A stretch of DNA of 64,000 nucleotides from Limanda limanda (lineage: Eukaryota > Chordata > Actinopteri > Pleuronectiformes > Pleuronectidae). Of this stretch, positions 1 through 31,579 are shown piece by piece. The first letter of the stretch is position 1. The number at the start of each line of letters is the position of its first letter. A program made the position numbers and the translations under genes. The notes beneath the pieces were generated by a model. The model searched no databases. It worked only from the letters and a program-made list of their open reading frames with translations, and was not told the origin of the DNA. The stretch is from positions 11,986,991 to 12,050,990 of the forward strand of contig NC_083646.1 of assembly GCF_963576545.1 (NCBI RefSeq), in the 5' to 3' direction.

Positions 1-258
1 GCTATGTGCAAAAACGCTTCTCCTTCAGAAGCTGAGGATCAAACAAGGAGAATGCACACAGCATTGAAGTTATTCAAACTACACACATACATACACATAC
101 ACATACACACCTATTCACATATGGCAGCAGCCAAATGGTGCCTGTGGTCAGGTTTTACACATCTCCCTCTATTATCTGTTTAAATCAAGCATGTTCCTTC
201 ATTTGTTTCACCAAGTAACCCATTTGGTTTAATTTGTGTTGTAGCCAATGTGATTTTA

Positions 259-343
<85 letters not shown>
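259..343. repeat. (GT)n microsatellite
   Basis: About 85 bases of near-perfect GT dinucleotide repeat with one interrupting TT. A second shorter, interrupted GT tract follows at 483-538. Confidence 0.95.
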
Positions 344-345
<2 letters not shown>

Positions 346-480
346 ATGTTTCATGTACAGGAGCATGTAGGTGAGTGAGTGTGTGTGTGACGTTAATGGT
401 TTCAGCAGGGCTCCCTGATGCAGGCAGCAGGCACCTCATGTCTGTTACACTCTGTTATGCTTTACTGAGATGTCAAACAC

Positions 481-523
<43 letters not shown>

Positions 524-1189
524 TGTGCGTGTGTGTGTTCAACTCTTTTTCACCGGTAACTCATAAATTCTTACTATATTATTCTCTCAGCTATCTCCTG
601 TTTTTTTGTTACTCTCCTATCATTTGCTCACTTTCATTCTTGTACTTCTCCTCTTCCTACACCCCCGCTCCCCCATGAGAGGGTGACAGTCATGAGAACA
701 AAACCTGATCGAGATAATGGAGAGAAAATCTGTGAATGATGGAGAGATGAGCTGGGGGGGTGTTTGGGAAACATCATGAGTCAGTTCAGTGAAGATGATA
801 GAAACAGATACTGTAGTCTGGCAAACATCTAATGCAGGACATTTCACAGAGGTGCTATAAGTCAGAGAAGTGAATTAGAGAAACTGAGGGCAGGACCAGG
901 AGGGGGGGGCGTTTAAATATGTTAATCCAATTGAAACAAGCAATCGACGTGTTTACATGGACCCAAATACTCTGATATTAACCCGTTTGATACAAACTTC
1001 TGTGTAAACAACATTTTCTGTTCACCTCAACTCGGATAAGGTCACTTGACATAAACACCAATCGAATCAAGGGAATTTTCCCAGCATGGGAGCAAGATAT
1101 TTCTTTCCAGAGACCTTTTATTATTCCTATGCTGTTGTGTTTGACTGTTTTGTGTGCTACTGGATGCCTTAATTTCCTTCGTGATCAAG

Positions 1190-1453
<264 letters not shown>

Positions 1454-4400
1454 TAGGGGTTAGGGTTATCCATCTATAAAAGTTTTATCGTCATTGGAGA
1501 CATTGACAGTTACCACCTGCCTGACAACACATGCACTGGGTTCGAACAATATTGGAAAATAAAGAGGGATTACATTTTTTTACAATTAGAAAGAAAACGG
1601 TCAAAAAAGTCAAATATTAGCATCGTGGATTAAACAGTGTAAGGGGTGGGCTTTTCTAATTCGTGTGGCAATGTCAGACATTTGACGTAGTGGACGTAAT
1701 GTTGCTCTGTAACATGCGGTAAATGAATGGACAATTCATTTAGCATTATCAGAATAGTGTCTTGTTCATAGTAATGGTCGATAGTCACATTACTGGTGTC
1801 CTTGTAAACGCATCAATCTCTTTGCTACAAGTGTCTTCATAGAATCCAAAACATTGTAATGTCAAGTTCAATTTTTCTTCCTCTACATGTGCAGTACATT
1901 CTAATAAGCATACACTATACGACACCTACACTTTGAGCACCAGGAGCGGCCCGGGGCCAAACGTGTGGTTGAGAGAATCTGGACTCAGTTTGGCTCAACA
2001 GATGTTTGTCGCCCAGTTGTCATGGCGATGGGTGGACAGACGGCCTGCGGTCCAGTGTCATATATATAAACCACCGATGAGAATGGAACCAGAGGAGGCA
2101 GAATGGGACAGAGAAAAACAGAGGGATGATGGTGCTGTTTTGTGGAGGTCTGAGGGGCCTTGTGGTAGGGGTACAGACGAGTGTATGTTTCTGTATATTA
2201 AAGGAGAGAGGGTAACAAAAAAGCAGGGGGGGGCGGGGGTTATGGTTTATGAGAGCATGCTTGAACAAGGAGGATGAAGGAGAGAATCATTAGTTGGGGA
2301 GTTTGTTATCAGAAGCCTGGTTTGTTGTGGAAAGGAAATTTGGAATTGGAGCGTGTGAGCGGTCCCACAATAAAGACAGAAAACATTTTTACTACATCGG
2401 TTGTAAGAAGAGGGGGGGGGGGCTTGTTCGTGCAAGTTGGGACAAAATGATTTTTATTCCTTCTGTCCGGGAATATAGAAGATTTAGTGTTAAGGACCTA
2501 TTCTGTCCTTGCCTACGCATGTTCCCATCAGTGAAGTGTATTAAACATCTGTGTAGAATCAGAAAGATGGCTGGATGTCAATGGAGGTTTGGACATCGAA
2601 ATGTTAAGAGCTTATACAGATATACAAGAAAGTGGAGAACAGAGCCACTGTGAGACTGCTGCTGTGGCTGAATTTGGGTTCTTCTATACTCACTTATATT
2701 TTGAGCATGGCACTGAACTGTAAATACTCGAATGGGTGAAACTCTTCAAAAAGCTTCTCACCTTCAGTGGTCGCTGTTGACTCCCAGTTTGTTAGGCCGC
2801 TTTTAAACATGTCGCTTCTTATAGATGGCGTTGATACCAATATTGATCTCTGTGGATCCTTGAGGTGTCAAAAAATCAGAAAAACTTAACGTTGGAAGAT
2901 TCCAATCCATTAATTTGAGTCCATAACACAGAAACAGCTTTATATCCCAATAAACACCACGTAGCTCATGGTCCAAAACAATGCACCTCACTGTCTGTCA
3001 CAACTGTGCCAATTATTGTGGCCACTCAAAGGAAACAATGACTTTTCAAATTTGTGAAAATGGTGACAGACAAAGCCGTTCTTATCATCACTGCTGTTGG
3101 TAGCTTAATTCCCATGTTACGTGTGTAAGATATACATTTTTAAATCTAGTAAATAAAGCAGCCGGCAGGTATCTGGGTGGTGACAGTTGTGGTGACAGTT
3201 GTGGTCACATGATGCGAATTGTCATTTCCAGTGAGGGCACAACAGCCGTGTTTGATTCGGGACAATAGATGATGACGGAATGGGATCCTCGGTACATAAT
3301 TGCATGGTAGTTGTTTTGGAGATGGTTCACCAAAGATGTGGATTGACTCACCGGCCTGAGAGCCGTGCTGCTAGTATCACCAACAACCCCACATCTTTTG
3401 CATAGAAGAAGGCAGAAACTTGCGACTGAAACTGTGAGAAGAGGCCAAGTCAGTAGCTGCAGGTTGTTAAAACTACAGTAAGTGAATGCAGAATCAGAGA
3501 TGCAAGAGAGAAACAGTGAGCGTATCCAGTTTCCCTCTCAAACCCGAGCGGAATCCCCCTCTGATTGGCCTGACCAAGGTAACCGTCTGTGTGTTTTGTG
3601 GGGAAGTATCTGTACACAAGTGTGTTTGAGTAGCTGGTGTAGAATAACAGCAGCAGTGCCCTGGCCCCGTCCTGGAGTAGTGCAATCCCAGAGTTACGTA
3701 CAGTATGAAAGTTACTGTAGCTTCACATGCTGCTAAATGACACGTCAAGTCAAATCTATTCCAAAAGGTCCTCGAAGAAATCCCATCCAGCACAGCCTTC
3801 TCTTCAGGGCTTCAAATGACATCCAGTAGATACACAAGGGATATGTGTTACATACCAACTGTCAGGAGCTGCAAACAGTCTCTGAGACGGGTTTATGTGA
3901 AGGAATCGAACATTTATGGCAAATTGTTTTACCATCAGTTCGTGTAAAAAAGGGCTCAGCTCTCCCAGGAAGCTTTGACGTTATCTGAGCAGCAATGAGG
4001 ATTCTGCTTGAAGAGCGAATTCCCCCGGATCTTACATGAAGAATAAATCCTTGCTAAATGCACATCAACAAACAGCCTTGACGTGAGAGCATCAGAAGGA
4101 AGTGAGAGTTCATTCACTCACTTTGACTCTGATTATACAAACAGGAACAGTAAATCTTGTACCTGCTTCTTTATGTCACATGGTCTGGTTTGGGTAAACA
4201 GTATTTACAGGTTTTCCTGCAGCCTCGGAGAAAAAAGGCACTTTGTCTGTTTTCGTGCCTCAGTTTCCACAGTGTTCACAGTGAACTGTCTGACAACCGC
4301 TGCTCTCTCTGTCCTCCTCACCTCTCTCTCTCTCTCCCTGTAGGTATGAAGGGCAGACTTGTGTGTCATAACAGGGGTCTTACTATACTCCATTTATTTT

Positions 4401-5420
4401 CAAACCCACTCCCTTCTCTGCCTTGCCTCTTCTCTCGCCTCTCTTCTCCCTCTCTCCCCTCGGACTGAACTCTCTTTTTCCTCCCAGGTTGTCTTTGGTC
4501 ACTCTGTTTATCCATATTCTCAACGCCCCTCCTTCTTTTCTCTAACCCCAGTCCACTCTGCAAGGCGATGAGAGGAAATAATATTGTAACTACAGTAAAG
4601 TTTACAGTTTGCATGTTTTAAAGCTAGGGTTGGTGTGCTTATAGACTTTTTCTTCCAAAGAGACAGACGAGTAGAATACTCCCATTCCTATTTGCACACT
4701 AAATTATTTTAAGTTATTAAAAAGATAATCTAACACATGAAATCCTGAAAACAGTCATTTTAACATCCCTGATTTTGTACATATCAAACAAATTTGATAC
4801 AAAGCGATAATCTGTGGTGTGTTCAAGGTCCTTGTCGGAAGTTTGTAGTTTCTTTAGACACAGAAAATGAAGCTTTTCCCCTGTTCACAGTATTTCTGTT
4901 GAGCAAAGTTCACCAGCTGTTGACTGTATATCTTATATTTAATTTACAGAAATTAAAGTTTAACTCATGTAACTCAGTAAAAACAGAAAAGTGAATTTCC
5001 CAATATGTCAGTTTTGTTTTTACTTCCAGTTTTACCCATTTACTCGCTCTGAAGTGGATTTATTGTTGTAAAATTGAAATCTACATTCTGCCAGTAGCAC
5101 TTATATATTCAGTTTCAGCTCTTCCCACTTTTCCTTGATGTTTACTCTGACTGAAAGATTCAATGTGTTCTGTGGAAGCAGTATTTCCTCAAAAGGGTTA
5201 ACCCTAATCCTTATGAATCATTGTATATTCTTTTATACATTTGTCCTAACATGTTTGGTCTTTTTGGAAGCTGTTAAGATCTTCACTATACTTTAAAATC
5301 AATAAAGTAAATCCAGAGTGAACAAAGTTTGGCTGCACAATAACAGTTTTTAATGACCAACTAGTAAGTGATGCTTTAAGAGGCTGACAGAATGTTGATA
5401 ATATTTTTTTTGTCTTTCAG

Positions 5421-25199
<19,779 letters not shown>

Positions 25200-25520
25200 G
25201 CCCAACGTCTGCTGCCATGACAACGGTCATTTGCCATGACAACAACCACATGAGCCGAGTCCACAGATTGGACTGGATTGGCGACAAAGATGCAACTGGG
25301 ACCTTCAGGACCAAAGAGAGCATCACAGGGGTCAAACAGAAATGCACTACCCACTATTTCCAGCATCGGGAGCACTTGTGTAAATAATCTTTTTTTATTG
25401 TATGGAACGCCAGTGTGTATTAAACCACAATACTTATATTTAATATACAGAAATCTTCATGGTTTTACAGTCACTTTGTCGTATGTTTGTCCTTCAAGTT
25501 TTGTGTTTGTTCTTTAATGA

Positions 25521-25526
25521 AATAAA
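25521..25526 (+). terminator. itga10: itga10 poly(A) signal AATAAA
   Basis: The first clear AATAAA downstream of the stop at 25199, giving a 3' UTR of roughly 340 nt. It is followed within about 30 bases by T/GT-rich sequence. Confidence 0.75.
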
Positions 25527-25613
25527 AAGTGTTGAAAAGTTTTCTTGTTCTCCGTTTAATAACTTAATAATGCAGGCAGTAAAAAATAAGAACAAGCAAA
25601 AAACAATTTATAT

Positions 25614-25619
25614 TTTATT
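25614..25619 (-). terminator. polr3c: polr3c poly(A) signal (AATAAA on minus strand)
   Basis: TTTATT on the plus strand, 105 bases past the polr3c stop at 25724. It faces the itga10 signal at 25521, so the two convergent transcripts end within about 100 bases of each other. Confidence 0.65.
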
Positions 25620-25723
25620 CCACTTCAAACTGAAACATTCCAGATATAAACTATAAAAAGGTCGTAGTTGAAATCGTTCATACACAATAAGAACTAGTAC
25701 TAGTATATAAGTACTATGAGTTA

Positions 25724-28700
25724 CTATGTAGATGAGGTTGTGCCAGTGATGTACGACTCTAGAAGAAAAATGGTTTCATCCACTTGGTTCTCTGCTGAAT
25801 CTAACCTGGAAGACAGATGATAAGAAGAGTTACACCTCCACGTCACAGAGGTGACTTCTATCTGTATGAAATGGATTTGTACTTTTGTGTCCTTACTTGT
25901 TGATATGAAGCTTTAGGGAATCCAGCTGCTGCTTTTCAGGAGCAGTGATCATCTCCTCCACCTCTTGCAGCTGCTCAGGCTCGGCCCCACTGGCTTGCAG
26001 AGAGGCGAGGATGGCCTCGATTCGCTGGGATTTCTCCAGCAGACGCCTGTCAATGGAACATGAAGCCAATCAGCCCATTTGTCTGTAATGCAGTTTATAA
26101 ACTGAACATCTTTTAAAACTGATCACCTCGAATCCTCTGGCTTGAAAACATGAGAACAAGGAATTATTGATGAGAAACTCACTTGCTCTCTTTGGTCTCG
26201 AACAGGCGTCTCTCTATGAGATTGGCGACTGTCTGCAGAGAAAATAAATGTGCAAATCAGAAAAAGGCAGAAACCTGCATCATGGACAGATGAGAATAAC
26301 TTGTGCTCACTGTTTTACCTTATGACAGTTCTGCAGCAGCATTCTTGCTGTTGGGAGTTGATTGACGGTGTAAAGATAGAAAGTACGAGAGGGAGCATAG
26401 TCAGGAGTCTTTGGGATTTCCTGAAGATCAAAATTATAAGAGTTGTTCATTAAGGATGTTTAGAGTCAAAAAATAGGTACTGTTCCTTATAATCTGTTGG
26501 ATGTCACTGAAATGTCCCCAATAGTCACTTTTATCAGATTCTCCACAGTGATAACCTGCCATAAAAGATCGTGCTGCAGTGTTTTAAAAGTGTTGTTTTA
26601 AAAAGGCCTCATTCACTTGGTGCATCTTAAAAATTTGTGCCAAATAATTTCCAAAGTAGGTTTTTGGATCGGATATTTTTTGGATTAGTCCCTCATGTTC
26701 CTACACTGAGAGAATTGGCTTGAAGAGAGTTGGATCTCGCCTCGTACACCTAAAGACATTACAGTGATCAGTCTGTCCTCTTAACTTTGTCACAGTTACA
26801 AATTGTGTGTGGTAGCAGCTGAGATGGAGGACAGCTTGGGTTTGCTATTTCAAGTGCTTGTGGGAATGAAGAGAAAAAGTCACTCCACAACCTACTCAAC
26901 ATTAAAGCTTTTTTAACATCACTTGAAATTAAATTCAAGACCAAACTTGTGATGGAAACACACACCAAGAGTGAAAATACAATTTTTCCAAATAAAGACA
27001 TTTAGGTCTGTTAGACTTGATCCTCATTGTTCTTAGTTTGAAAGTCTTTGGACACACAGCGCAGTTTGCTTCTCTACACTTCCTGGTTTTAAGCACCACG
27101 CCCACTTTGTCCTTCTCAAGCCACTTATCATTAAACTTGCACTTCCCAATGTTCATAAACCAGCTAGCAGCCTAACTAGAAAGGCATTAGTTTAACACAT
27201 AAACCAGAGACAGTGCATTCTGGAACTAATATTTCTTCTTCTGTCTGGTAGAGCGGAGACATTTTTTCGGTGATTTGCCTAAATGACTCATTCTATGTGG
27301 ATTCTACACACAGTAAAACAAAACTCATCTTCCTTCCTCGTGTCAAACTGCTAACTCAGAGTTGGGTTAAAGCTGGTAACTTACAATTAAAGTGAATAGA
27401 GAGGAAACATGAAAGCATCATCACATACCTGGAGCTGGACCAGGTTCTCTGACAGTAATGTGTAGAGCATGTCTTTAGCCTCCTTGGCTGGAATCATGGC
27501 AAAATCCTCCACTTGCTTCTGCTCCAGGTGACGTTTCCTTAGCAACAGGCGGAAAATGCGTGCCGACCGGGAGCCGAACCTGACAACAAATTAACAGTGA
27601 ATAAAATTCGGAGTTTTTGATGGCAGAATAATCGCATGTAACCACAATGAAACACTCACACACTTACCTCTCCTGAACTACAGACTCCAGTGTGGCCCGT
27701 GCCAGATTGGCCAGCGCTCTGTGTAGATCTGACAGATGAGTTAAAAAATATAAAAGTATCTGCATCTTGTGCTTCATAAATGAAAAGATACAAACCATTG
27801 TGACGACCCTTGTTTTAACAAAAAAGGATACTAACAACATACATCCCTCCTCCACTTTCACCAGCCTTTCCCACAAATTCCATCTGGGAAATGAAAAAAA
27901 AGACAAGCTGCTCTTAAAAACAATCCCGGATATGAATGAAGATTTGAAAATGTAACGTTCCTTGCGGAGGTCATACCGGGTCGTCCACCAGCAGAGTGAG
28001 GTACTGGTCTAAGATGGGTCTGGCAATGTTGTAGCTGCTTGGGAGCGACCGGAAGATCTCATTGGATGAGAGGGGCTTTGTGCAGGTGGCTGTGGGCGAG
28101 GTGGTCACCTCACTCATCCTCAGCATAGTCCTGACTATCTCACTGCTGGTCTAAGATGTAAAAGTTACAATATTTTTTAAAAACATGAAAGATAAAGCAT
28201 AATGACAAACAACCGTAATACTTATCTAACTTTGCATATAAAACAGGCAAAGCTTGGTATTAAGATATAACAGTTTTTTTACCTGCTATCATTTCAAAAC
28301 TAAAATGATAGCATCTTTCCAGATTATCTATCTAATCAAAAATAAATTATCTTCTAATGAAAATACAAGCAGTGAGATGTGGCTTTAACACAGGTCATAC
28401 ATTTATCGAGCAATCTTGTGTAAACCTGACCTGGTCCAGTTTGTTGGCTACAGCACTGATGATGGCCTGGTCTCTGAAGTGAAGATGGAACCTCTCATAA
28501 TTCACCTGCCAGTAAATCCCCTCATCACCGTGTGTCTGCACAGCCGAGGGTCAGGGACACAGAGAAAAGGTTTTCCATGGTATTAAAGAAGGGAAATAAA
28601 ATAAAGACATTATACACAGACAGCAAATGTGTTCACACTCACCGCTGTAGTCTCTAGTCTAGGTTTCTTTGCATTCCTTTGGTCCTCTCCCTCCTCGGTC

Positions 28701-30099
28701 GAGAGTTGCCGTTTGCCTCGTCCACTCAGTGTCATATGTGGCACCTTGTAGCAGTCAGGGAAGCTCTCTGCTGTTTGCGGGGTTGTCTTAGCAGGGGCAG
28801 CGGGAGTAGCAGGGTTGTCAGTAGGAGCTGCGGTCGTCTTGTCTTTTCCTCCTGCTCCAGGTTGTGGAGGGCAGCGCTGAAGAAAATGAGTCTCCACTAG
28901 GTTGGAGAAGGCAGACGACACTTCACTGTATTCCATGCTGCGTCCCTCTATAATAAGAAACACAAATATTGTTAGTAGTGACTTTCTATTAAACCATCCA
29001 CGCAAATCAAATGTAACAATGAAGTCATTGCATTCAACACCACACATCAGTGGTGCTCTAAAGTCTCAAGTTGCTAGCTCCAAAGAAACTCTAATTCGAA
29101 AGATGTCGTGGAAATAAATGTCAAACTTTTGTTCCAGTTTTAAGATATTCAAATTTGGAAACTTAAAATTCCTTCTTATATGAGTATAAGGGGTGATTTG
29201 GAGGACCATGGAGAACTTATTTAGTTTCCACATCTACACAGAAAACTTCGGGAGACCACCATGTTGTTTTCTCCAGTCCTTAGCTGATAAAGACACTGTG
29301 ATACTGACCCTCCATGTTCTGCGTGAGGCGGTCAGCAACTGTCTTGACGGTGCTGCTCATGGTCATGTGACCTCTCTGCAGTAGCTCCTCTATGATTAGC
29401 TCCCCGGTGTCGCCGTACAGGGTTTTTGCGGTGTAGATATAACGTGGGTAACGCAGAATTCTCAGAATCCGATTGCAGCTGGTCAGATACTCGGTGGGAC
29501 TCCCAGGTCCTTTACGACCTGAGCTGAACACACAGGCCCCATGCTGCACGAGCACACACAGACACTTCTTTACCTAAGTTCAGCCAGAAAAGAAAGTGGT
29601 GTGTTAGCTTCAAGAGTCTCTTTGCAAGCACTAAAAAAACATAGATCAAAAAGCTAAGTTAGCTAGACCATGTTATTTTTGACCATTTTCTGGAGCAATA
29701 ACTGAACTGTCAAAAAGAAAAGCTAGGTTCTCATTAAAAAGATGAATAACCAGTAGCAAAATTACTAATGCCGTATAAAAAGCAGGTAACAAAATACAAT
29801 GTGTGTATGTATATATTACATTGAGGACAGGTTAACTGTCCACCAACATAAGCTCAGCGTATATAATGCTAAATGTGTAATGTATAATAATATTTCCATG
29901 GTGTGAGGTAAAAATAGAATCAGTCTAGACATGGTAAGAGTAGGACTGGTACCAGATCCAGTGGGAGTCCAGTCTCATTGATGATGGTTCTTAGATTCAG
30001 TGCTCCACTTCTGAGCAGGTGTTTCCCCACTTTCTCCACCACCTCTCCAAAGTGCTCCCGCAGCAGGAGACCACACAGACGCACCTCCTGGAGAGTCAT
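25724..30099 (-). CDS. polr3c: RNA polymerase III subunit RPC3 (POLR3C, RPC62)
   Basis: This nuclear subunit belongs to the RPC3-RPC6-RPC7 subcomplex of RNA polymerase III, which works in initiation and promoter opening at tRNA and 5S genes. Coding exons in transcript order: 30099-29953, 29573-29309, 28947-28643, 28535-28431, 28150-27977, 27883-27832, 27728-27668, 27579-27429, 26420-26319, 26232-26183, 26046-25897, 25805-25724. Phases chain to a TAG, giving 547 residues; human is 534. The start MTLQEVRLCGLLLREHFGEV aligns with human MTQAEIKLCSLLLQEHFGEI. Other shared blocks are LRYPRYIYTAKTLYGDTGEL, ARATLESVVQER, EQKQVEDFAMIPAKEAKDML and QVDETIFLLESYI. The family has four winged-helix domains and a C-terminal coiled coil; the tail here is Glu/Gln/Lys-rich in keeping. 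A Pro/Ala/Thr-rich, poorly conserved linker lies in the third exon. The ATG sits directly after the splice acceptor. Confidence 0.95.
26421..27428 (-). other. polr3c: polr3c intron, nothing recognised
   Basis: About 1 kb, A/T-rich, with no conserved frame and no repeat that I can name. Confidence 0.6.
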
Positions 30100-31352
30100 C
30101 TGCACATACACACACAGGAACACACAAATGATTAAAGGGCTCACATTTAGTTTAAAGACCAAAGTCTAGTATCAACACAATAGAAACCCTGTATTTTAAC
30201 AAAGCATTTTCAAAGAAATACTGAGATGTATAAATACACTGAGTAGTCATTGTGGGAGCTTGGAACAGCTACGACTGTTTTAAAAAGATAGATGTGTGAA
30301 ATCTCTTATTTATATGATGTTGGAGGAGGACTACTGTTGCTACGTGAAAAACACTGGTTGCTATGTTCATATGTGAAAAAGTGAGATCATCTTGGCCCCT
30401 GCTGTTTTGATTTTGACCTTCTCCTTCTATTATGTCAGGAGATTTTATGGAAACACAAATCTAAATCACTGGAGTTCTCCTTTACCCAAGGTTAGGAGAC
30501 TAGTTTGGGTTAAGATACTTCAATAAAGCTGCTACAGACTAGTACACAGCAAGATGTAGAGCAATGTGCAAGGGCACTTTAGATGTTTAGATCCTTATTA
30601 ATTCAATATCATCAAGCATGTGTCAGATCAGTCCCAGATTCAACGTACAAAACAAAAATCAAACATGCATCCAGACTGAACAAGATAATTATCTCCAGAG
30701 ACAAGAAGAAGATGGAGTCCTGCAACAAACGCTGTGGACACGATCGGCCTAAATCTACAGAGGAAGTGTCGCAGGATAACAAAGATCCTCGGAGCAACCT
30801 AGGGCTGGGCGATACGGCCAAAAATAATATATATATCTTTATAAGATATATATATATCAGTCTACATCTATAATTATCACAATGAATGTCACATTATTAT
30901 TTATTTTCAAATTTAACAATTTACAAATCTGAGGAAAAACACATTGATTATAAATGGTGCTTTTTAAAAAGCAAAACCCTTTTATCTGTTGTCAACACCT
31001 TGAATTAAGCTGTTATTCAATGTGTAACTTGAAAGTATTATTACTTTTACTTCACTTTTAATGCCTAAAACTTTCACGTCCAAATATAAGAAAATAAGTC
31101 CCTGTTCCACTTTGCCTGTCTCTAACCACAGACATGTGTCTTCCTGGTTGTGCAGGTATGTAAACACATTGTCATACAAGAATCCATACTCCAGCTAATT
31201 GAAATAATAAACAGCCAGTTGGTCACATTTCACTGACGCTTGTCTACAGATGAACCTTCTTGTGCAGAGCAGACTGAGCTAACTAGCTAACGGCTAGCTA
31301 GAGGCTAATAAACCTGAACATAACATACACAGACTGTCTTCTCTATACGAAC
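30100..31352 (-). other. polr3c: polr3c first intron
   Basis: This intron separates the presumed non-coding exon 1 from the ATG exon. Its acceptor (on minus, tttttgcag-like ..tgtgcag) abuts the ATG at 30099. It carries the decayed repeat at 30798-31140. Confidence 0.6.
30798..31140 (+). mobile_element. Decayed DNA-transposon-like repeat (gggctgggcgata family)
   Basis: It begins ctagggctgggcgatacggcc and continues with aattatcacaatgaatgtc and caaatctgaggaaaaacac. I recognise this text as an abundant teleost repeat. No transposase frame is present. The right boundary is approximate. Confidence 0.6.
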
Positions 31353-31579
31353 CTTTCTGTACAGAGGAGATCGTAGTTTTTAAGCATTTCCTGCTCACAC
31401 GCTGCTTCTTCTTCTCGTTGTCAACACACACACACATGCGAGCTCTCACTTCCGCTCCTGGTCGCTTGTGAGACTCGGGTTTCCCCCGGCTCGGCCGCGG
31501 TGCATGCCGGGCTGGAGGCGGACAGCTGTCGTCGGGTTTGTGGAGGACCGACGTCAGTGTTTGTGCTGCTCTGGGGAAG
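31353..31579. promoter_or_regulatory. Bidirectional promoter of polr3c and rnf115, including polr3c non-coding exon 1
   Basis: On the minus strand a donor ..gaaag|gttcgt at 31352 can end a non-coding polr3c exon 1 that splices to 30099. On the plus strand the rnf115 ATG is at 31580. Both transcription starts must therefore lie in about 230 bases of C/G-rich sequence. An ETS-type site CACTTCCGC is at 31447-31455. AAGATGGCGG, a YY1-type motif, overlaps the rnf115 start at 31577-31586. No TATA box is seen. The exact start sites are inferred. Confidence 0.6.

Noticed and set aside
185..439. His-Thr and Cys-Val repeat frames over GT/CA tracts (also at 487, 13323-13822, 22035-22374 and 53866-54057)
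   Set aside because: They are translations of dinucleotide repeats with no conserved flanks.
2294..2653. 119-residue plus-strand frame
   Set aside because: It shows no similarity to known proteins, lacks splice or promoter support, and has no conserved pattern.
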